Positions 57,606 to 64,000 of a DNA stretch of 64,000 nucleotides are shown here, piece by piece. The stretch is from the NCBI GenBank assembly GCA_035048485.1, contig CM068585.1, forward strand, positions 2,163,001-2,227,000, given 5' to 3'. The stretch is from Pteria penguin (lineage: Eukaryota; Mollusca; Bivalvia; Pterioida; Pteriidae). Each line of letters begins with the position of its first letter. Within the stretch, counting starts at the first letter, position 1. The translations under genes and the position numbers were made by a program. The notes beneath the pieces are model-generated. The model worked only from the letters and a program-made list of their open reading frames with translations. It was not told the DNA's origin and ran no database searches.

Positions 57606-58425
57606 ATCCTTTTTATTTCATAAAAAATATTAATTTACTCATGAAAACAGCTTCTGTAACCGCCTCCCTCTGTTTTATTTTCTTTTTAATTTTTTTATCT
57701 CTACTTTGTGTACTTATGTTACAATAAATTCAGAAGCTCGGATTAACAGTGTACAATACAAATATCTTTGTGCTCAGGGTATGTGGCCATACCATGATCT
57801 AAGTAATAAAGACGAGAACTTGAACTTAATCAATTGTCAACAGTTCTTATTGATCTAGAGATTTAAGCCTTTTGTATCTTATACTATTTATATAGAGAGT
57901 TGTCACTTAACAAGACGCTGTACAATTCACTTTTTCTCATTTTCAACATCTATGTACCTGTTTACAATTTTCTGTCCATAGTTTCCCCATGCAGCCCGTC
58001 TTACTGACGTTTGTGACTGTTTAATTTTGCTAGGTTCATTTTTTTATTGTAGATGTTGATAATACAATGGACTGTGGTATTTAATGTATATATTGTATAA
58101 AACATGAATTCATGTGAAAACGGTTCCCCAAAAGCCTGGTTCTTTAAGGTGATCACAAACATCAATTCTCTGTCATTTATTCCATGCGGGTCAGAGTTTC
58201 ATGAAATGTTTGAAGCATTGCTCGCGGAAGAAAAAAGGTGTTGTACAAGTGTGACATTGTGCATACGGTATGTTTTACCAACGATGTTCCATTGTTTCTT
58301 GTTTTACGTATCACCAAGACAATGCCACTTATAAGGCGACGGCGTTCGTTACATGAGATCTAGCTGGGTTTTATTTTTCGAAAGCACACCGACGAGTCGC
58401 AGACCTGTAGGACTTAAGCCAGGGA
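57606..58425. other. Spacer, no gene recognised
   Basis: AT-rich sequence. The frame at 58104-58334 is unsupported. Confidence 0.4.
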
Positions 58426-58429
58426 CTAA

Positions 58430-59085
58430 GCTGCCGTGCGCACTACTGACGGGAAGCGCTACTGACAGGACACGCAACTGACTGGGTGCTACTGACCGGG
58501 TCGCGACTTACAATGCAGGCAACTGGTCAGTCACAGGAAACTGATTGGGGGCGCCACTGACAGAGCAAGCAACTGACTGGGCATTCTACTGGCAGGGTTG
58601 GCAACTGAGTGGGTGCTACTGACAGGGTAAGCAATTGACTGGGCGCTACTGAATGGGCGCGCTACTGACAAGGCAGGAAACTGACTGGGCGCGCTATTGA
58701 CAGGGTAGGCAACTGACTGGGTGTTAATGACTGGAAGCACTACTGACAGGGTAGGCAACTGACTGGAAGCACTACTGACAGGGCAAGCAACTGGCTGGGG
58801 ACGCTATTGATTTGGGGGGGGGGGGGGGGGGGGCAACTGACACGCTACTGGCTGGGCATGCTACTCAATGGATGTGCTACTGACTGGGCACGCTACTGAT
58901 TGGGTGCGAAAATGATTTGGCGCGCTACTGACAGATCAAGCTATTGACTTGGCGCGCTGCTGATAGGATGCCCTACTGATTTGGCGCGGTACTGACAGAG
59001 CACGCTACTAACTGAGCGCGCTATTGACTTGGCGCTACTGAATGGACATGCTAATGACTTTGCGCTCTATTGACTGCTATACTCT
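58430..59085. repeat. Irregular GC-richer tandem region
   Basis: Short variable units built from CTACTGACAGGGCAGGCAAC and TGACTGGGCGCG recur at 20-35 bp spacings without a strict period. It contains a G22 homopolymer at 58815-58834. Confidence 0.75.
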
Positions 59086-59624
59086 GGTCCCGAACGCTGT
59101 TTGGAAAAGGAAAAGCTCCCCCCCTCTCCCTTTCGAAAATATATATTTAATAGAAGAAAGAAATTGTTATGTATATTTTTACTGAATAAATCACACTTAT
59201 CATTCCTGTCAATGTCTGTTCTCATTCTGTCTGGTTTCAGTCATTAGATAAGAATAGAACACAAATAATCTTACCTCGTATGCTTCAGGTCTCGAGGATT
59301 CACAGGTTGATATGGGCTAATTAAGTAATAACAGTTGAATATAAACTGTTCATTGAGCAGGCCAGGTAAACATTGCGTTTCCAGGCAGTCGGAGTACATT
59401 ATTTATTAATGCGTTACTAAGCATTACCCATAAAACCACCCCATGAATCGATTGCCAAGAAAAGAGGAGCAAAACTTTCCCGTCACGCATTACAGATAGT
59501 CACTCGCCCATTGTCGGAGTACCTAGAGGGGATAGATAATTAGTACCGCCTCATGAGGATCAGTCCTTGTTGTCATTCGGGCACTGGTTTAATTACACAG
59601 TTTGTGCATTTTTCTTTTCATTCC

Positions 59625-59669
<45 letters not shown>

Positions 59670-59790
59670 GGATTATTGCATTATTGTTGTTTCAAGGCGT
59701 TTATCAACTTGTCGATTTATTCTGCATTTCTTAATTTATAATTTTTAGTCATTAAAACTATACTGTGATGTAATAATTCACATTTACTGA
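59086..59790. other. Spacer with an (ATT)n microsatellite
   Basis: (ATT)n of about 45 bp lies at 59626-59669. No gene seen. Confidence 0.5.
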
Positions 59791-59794
59791 AATA

Positions 59795-60030
59795 GGTACA
59801 ATGGTTATCTTAATGCGACAGACACCTATCTATTATAGATACAATTGGTTCTCTCAATGCGACAGAGCCCTATTCATGATATGTACAATGGTTGTCTTAA
59901 TGGGACAGAGACCTAAATATGATAGACAGAATGATTGTATTAATGCGACAAAGACCTAAATATGAGAAGCACAATGGTTGTCTTAAAGCGAACTTTAAGA
60001 ACTATTTATGATAGGTACAATGACACGTGA
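59795..60030. repeat. ~44-bp degenerate tandem repeat, about 5 copies
   Basis: Copies contain TACAATGGTTGTCTTAATGC followed by GACAGAGACCTATTTATGATAG, with starts near 59797, 59840 and 59884. Confidence 0.8.
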
Positions 60031-60104
60031 CCTCGGTTTTAAACCGTGACACTTGACCTCGGTTTATGCCGATATATATTTGTATCTATATGCCATATAC
60101 TGTA

Positions 60105-60243
60105 CAATTATGGACTTTTTACTCAATGAATATGGTGTGATATTTACTGAGTTTGAAAATATTGACTGAGGCGGAGCCGAGGTCAGTATTTTCAAATTCT
60201 GTAAATATCACACCATATTCACTGAGTAAAAAGTCCATAACTG
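60105..60243. mobile_element. 139-bp foldback element
   Basis: Inverted arms of about 62 bp (CAATTATGGACTTTTTACTC on the left, its complement ending in GTAAAAAGTCCATAACTG on the right) surround a GAGGCGGAGCCGAGG loop. A few mismatches. No coding potential. Confidence 0.85.
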
Positions 60244-60795
60244 TTTTATTATGTAGTGAACTTAATCAACTAATACAGAAACTATGGTCGCTGCATAACT
60301 CTTGATCAGCTCCTTGAAATGAGAAACAATATATACACCCCTACGATCCGCTATTTTTGGCGCGTTTCCGTATTTACTGAAAAAACGGAAGGGAGAAATT
60401 TTGCGGTACTCGTATTTAATGACAAAGCTCAATTCTGGTGAATACGGTCTCATGATTACTGATCACGTGTACAGCCAGGAGTAAAATTAGACTATATAAT
60501 AAAATCTATTACTCCCTTTGAGGTCAATATGGCAAATTGGTGACCCAAGACTTTGCACTCGAGGTGGTCTGACTAGACTGTATCTGAGGCGTGCGATCGC
60601 CGCCATATTTGACGGTCATTAATATTCATTATTTCATTTTCTAGTCAATAATTATCGCGTGGTGTTTTTTTTTTTTTTTGAGTCATAAGCCATTTTTATC
60701 ATTATCAACCAATCAGAATCCTAGAATCTTAACAGAGGTATAATAAATATCTATAAATTATTCGTAACTAATTCATTGAATTTTAAGTGACCCGA
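60244..60795. other. Spacer with repeat-like segment
   Basis: The segment 60515-60590 (TTGAGGTCAATATGGCAAAT, CTCGAGGTGGTCTGACTAGA) shares words with the foldback at 62053-62192, so it is probably a related element. No gene. Confidence 0.4.
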
Positions 60796-60797
60796 AA

Positions 60798-60985
60798 TGT
60801 CCAGTTTCAACCCTAGACAAGAGCCTGTTCAAACTGAACCCTAGACAAGAACCTATTCAAACTGAAACCTACACAAGAACCTGTTCAAACTGAACCCGAG
60901 ACAAGAGCCTGTTCAAACTGAACCCTAGACAAGAGCCTGTTCAAACTGAACCCTAGACAAGAACCTGTTCAAACTGAACTCTAAC
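60798..60985. repeat. 28-bp minisatellite, about 7 copies
   Basis: The unit is CCTAGACAAGAGCCTGTTCA followed by AACTGAAC. Confidence 0.93.
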
Positions 60986-61556
60986 AACAGTCCTGAGTTT
61001 TTGGCAGACGCGCGGTGATTCTGATACTGTATGGTATGACAGAGTCGCTCTCGGTCATAACACTCTGGGACAGTCCATGAAAACCATAAAGGCAGGTCTG
61101 TTAGAGCCCTATACCAACCATTGTATCCGGGCAACATGCATCACAGTGCTGGAGCACAGTGGAGGTATTGAATCTCCACATGTCAGTGGTCATAGATCGA
61201 AAACGTCATTGAAAAATTATTCGAGGAATGTCAGTTAGGATAAAATATGAAATGTGTTCGGTGCTTCAGAATGTTAGGTGTCCCGTTCTTCTATTGAAGG
61301 GAAACCGCTGGTAAATATTCAGAATTGCGATTTGAATGCAATATCGACAGATGATTTCCTAGAAGTGTTCGACAGCGATGTCTGTGAATCATGATGTATT
61401 ACGCATTACCTTCTGTTTCAGGGTTCACTGCCCAATGATTTTACAATGTGAACACTACCATGTAAACAAGGATTAATTTGAATTTTGACATTACATGGAG
61501 TTATCTGTTGATAATGTTTATATGTTATCCATGTTGATTTAAACAGTATGATATGT
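60986..61556. other. Spacer, no gene recognised
   Basis: Unique. The frame at 60925-61137 starts within the 28-bp array on the other strand and is unsupported. Confidence 0.4.
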
Positions 61557-61560
61557 TGCT

Positions 61561-61736
61561 TAGAGTTTTATGATGGTACTTGCGCCTAGCAAAGAGACCT
61601 ATAGGTCATCATTTTTCTATCTATCTGTCAGTCCATTTAACTGTTTATTAGAGTTTTATTATGGTACTTGCGCCTAGCAAAGAGACCTGTAGGTCATCAT
61701 TTTTCTATCTATCTGTCAGTCCATTTAACTGTCCAA
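61561..61736. repeat. 88-bp tandem duplication
   Basis: TAGAGTTTTATGATGGTACT and following sequence, through CCATTTAACTGT, recur at 61649. Two copies are nearly identical. Confidence 0.95.
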
Positions 61737-61799
61737 TAGACTCACTTTACCGGTAGTCAATACTATCTATACACTACATATAATATAATATATTTTAGT

Positions 61800-61987
61800 A
61801 GTAGAAAGTTATTGCTATTGTAGCAGAGTCAATTTTGTATACATACAATTCGCCTATGTTCATATTCTCTATATATGATTATCATTGTAACTGTATTAAC
61901 TTGTTTCTCATGTTTATAGTCTGTATATCATGTATGCCCTTCCGGGCCCAATGTTTTGGCAATAAAGTGTATTGTATTGTATTGTAC
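61800..61987 (+). mobile_element. Probable 3' end of a truncated non-LTR retrotransposon
   Basis: The segment ends GCCCTTCCGGGCCCAATG, TTTTGGCAATAAAGTG, then (TATTG)n. This hairpin-plus-pentanucleotide-tail shape is typical of LINE 3' ends. No coding part remains, so this is inference from the tail only. Confidence 0.4.
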
Positions 61988-62052
61988 TATCAAGACTACT
62001 GCTGGCCATGTATGTGTTCTTCGATCACTCTAAGTTTCTCTGTGTAATAAAA

Positions 62053-62192
62053 CAGTTGTTAACACCCTAGGAAGTCAATATGGGAAAACAAAGACCCCTC
62101 GACTAGGTTTTTTCGGATCTGACCACCTCGAGTACCAGGTCTTGGGGGTCTTTATTTCCCCCCATATTGACCTTCTAGGGAGTTATCGACTG
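62053..62192. mobile_element. 140-bp foldback element
   Basis: Imperfect inverted arms of about 45 bp (CAGTTGTTAACACCCTAG with GTCAATATGGG and AAAGACCCC) pair with the right arm (GGGGGTCTTT, CCCATATTGACCTTCTAGGG, GTTATCGACTG). No coding potential. Confidence 0.75.
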
Positions 62193-62311
62193 TATAAGAA
62201 TCATTTTAAGCTATATTGCATTCTACACTTACATGTAGTTGAACTGAACAATTTGCAATTGCAAGTGAATGAAAATCCAAACAAAAGGGATGAAAATGTA
62301 GCCACGCCGGC

Positions 62312-63175
62312 TTCTAACCACATATAGTGATAAATCTCAGGATCAATAACCACATATAGTGATAAATCTCAGGATCAATGACCACATATGGTGATAGATC
62401 TCAGGATCAATGACCACATATAGTGATAAATCTCAGGATCAATGACCACATATAGTGATAAATCTCAGGATCAATGACCACATATGGTGATAAATCTCAG
62501 GATCAATGACCACATATAGTGATAAATCTCAGGATCAATGACCACATATGGTGATAAATCTCAGGATCAATAACCACATATGATGATAAATCTCAGGATC
62601 AATAACCACATATGATGATAAATCTCAGGATCAATAACCACATATAGTGATAAATCTCAGGATCAATAACCACATATGATGATAAATCTCAGGATTAATA
62701 ACCACATATGATGATAAATCTCAGGATCAATAACCACATATAGTGATAAATCTCAGGATCAATAACCACATATAGTGATAAATCTCAGGATCAATGACCA
62801 CATATGGTGATAAATCTCAGGATCAATAACCACATATGATGATAAATCTCAGGATCAATAACCACATATGATGATAAATCTCAGGATCAATAACCACATA
62901 TGATGATAAATCTCAGGATCAATAACCACATATAGTGATAAATCTCAGGATCAATAACCACATATGATGATAAATCTCAGGATTAATAACCACATATGAT
63001 GATAAATCTCAGGATCAATAACCACATATAGTGATAAATCTCAGGATCAATGACCACATATAGTGATAAATCTCAGGATCAATGACCACATATAGTGATA
63101 AATCTCAGGATCAATGACCACATATAGTGATAAATCTCAGGATCAATAACCACATATAGTGATAAATCTCAGTTA
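62312..63175. repeat. 32-bp minisatellite, about 27 copies
   Basis: The unit is AGGATCAATAACCACATATA followed by GTGATAAATCTC. Variants ATAGTG/ATGGTG/ATGATG and AATAACC/AATGACC recur in blocks, suggesting multi-unit duplications (for example 62660-62740 against 62960-63040). Confidence 0.97.
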
Positions 63176-63258
63176 TTGAACACACGTGAGATTATGCTAC
63201 TGATTGTCTATACATATAACGGTAGTATTGTTCGTTTTCTTTTCCTTTGTTCTGCGAT

Positions 63259-64000
63259 TATATCAATATACCAGCTATAGATTATGTCAATATACCAGCT
63301 ATAGATTATGTCAATATACCAGCTATAAATTATGTCAATATACCAGCTATAGATTATGTCAATATACCAGCTATAGACTATGTCAATATACCAGCTATAG
63401 ATTATGTCAATATACCAGCTATAGATTATGTCAATATACCAGCTATAGATTATGTCAATATACCAGCTATAGACTATGTCAATATACCAGCTATAGATTA
63501 TGTCAATATACCAGCTATAGATTATGTCAATATACCAGCTATAGATTATGTCAATATACCAGCTATAGATTATGTCAATATACCAGCTATAGACTATGTC
63601 AATATACCAGCTATAGATTATGTCAATATACCAGCTATAGATTATGTCAATATACCAGCTATAGATTATGTCAATATACCAGCTATAGATTATGTCAATA
63701 TACCAGCTATAGACTATGTCAATATACCAGCTATAGATTATGTCAATATACCAGCTATAGACTATGTCAATATATTAGCTATAGATTATGTCAATATACC
63801 AGCTATAGATTCTGTCAATATACCAGCTATAGACTATGTCAATATACCAGCTATAGATTATGTCAATATACCAGCTATAGATTATGTCAATATACCAGTT
63901 ATAGATTATGTCAATATACCAGCTATAGATTATGTCAATATACCAGCTATAGATTAAGTCAATACACCAGCTATAGACTATGTCAATATACCAGCTATAG
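63259..64000. repeat. 24-bp minisatellite, at least 31 copies, runs off the right edge
   Basis: The unit is TATGTCAATATACCAGCTATAGAT as 24 bp (written as TATGTCAATATACCAGCTAT plus AGAT). Because it is eight codons long, the plus frame reads YVNIPAID repeated without stop until 63957, where GATTAAG gives a stop. Every fifth or so unit has GACTATG, a sign of a five-unit higher-order repeat. There is no exon signal. Confidence 0.97.

Overview
This is nuclear DNA of an animal, most likely a marine bivalve mollusc. The signs are split genes with phase-compatible introns and GT-AG borders, a eukaryotic tRNA-Ser(UGA) gene with internal pol III boxes, tRNA-derived SINEs with target-site duplications, short foldback transposons, and an AT-rich background. 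One dispersed element with a tandemly repeated core and ends of the form CGCTCACCTG / CAGGTGAGCTAAA resembles repeats I know from bivalve genomes. The species cannot be fixed from the sequence, and nothing here is prokaryotic.

Two protein-coding genes are supported, both on the minus strand. Gene A (2523-4164) is the 5' part of a gene that continues off the left edge. Two exons give 332 residues of an unrecognised, Ser/Lys-rich, probably disordered protein. Gene B (42041-55618) appears complete: eight exons join in phase into a 483-residue protein with four copies of a TTYxxxY motif (residues 96-102, 134-140, 207-213, 292-298) and a Pro-rich tail. That pattern suggests a ciliary or sperm-tail microtubule-associated protein, but the family was not identified. 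A tRNA-Ser(UGA) gene lies antisense inside intron 4 of gene B. A possible short first exon or small ORF lies at 5687-5800 on the plus strand.

The dominant content is tandem repetition. More than thirty mostly unrelated minisatellites, with units of 18 to 145 bp, add up to roughly two fifths of the window (my sum of the array spans). In order the main ones are 28 bp (5.8-6.1 kb), 47 bp (6.7-8.5), 145 bp (9.1-10.6), 45 bp (11.7-12.7), 41 bp (13.3-15.2), 68 then 95 bp (16.0-17.5), 59 bp (18.0-18.7), 31 bp (20.8-23.4), 35 then 32 bp (25.3-27.3), 78 bp (27.8-29.1), 33 bp (29.2-29.8), 37 bp (34.1-35.0), 24/25 bp (36.4-37.7), 27 bp (38.6-39.2), 31 bp (43.9-44.6), 64 bp (45.7-46.9), 63 then 60 bp (49.9-51.3), 44 bp (52.0-52.2), 49 bp (52.3-53.6), 32 bp (62.3-63.2) and 24 bp (63.3 to the right edge).

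The most interesting observation is that two minisatellites in gene B grew out of its exon-intron junctions. The 64-bp array in intron 6 is a repeated copy of the last ~53 nt of exon 6 plus its 5' splice site, and 16 of 18 copies keep GTAAGT. The 44-bp array after exon 3 repeats the GTAAGC donor of that exon six times. Exon 3 (91 nt) is held between that donor array and a 49-bp array that stops about 10 bp from its acceptor. Mobile elements (two SINE families, TA-flanked and other foldback MITEs) have landed in several arrays. One SINE insertion was later duplicated together with about 0.95 kb of its host array.
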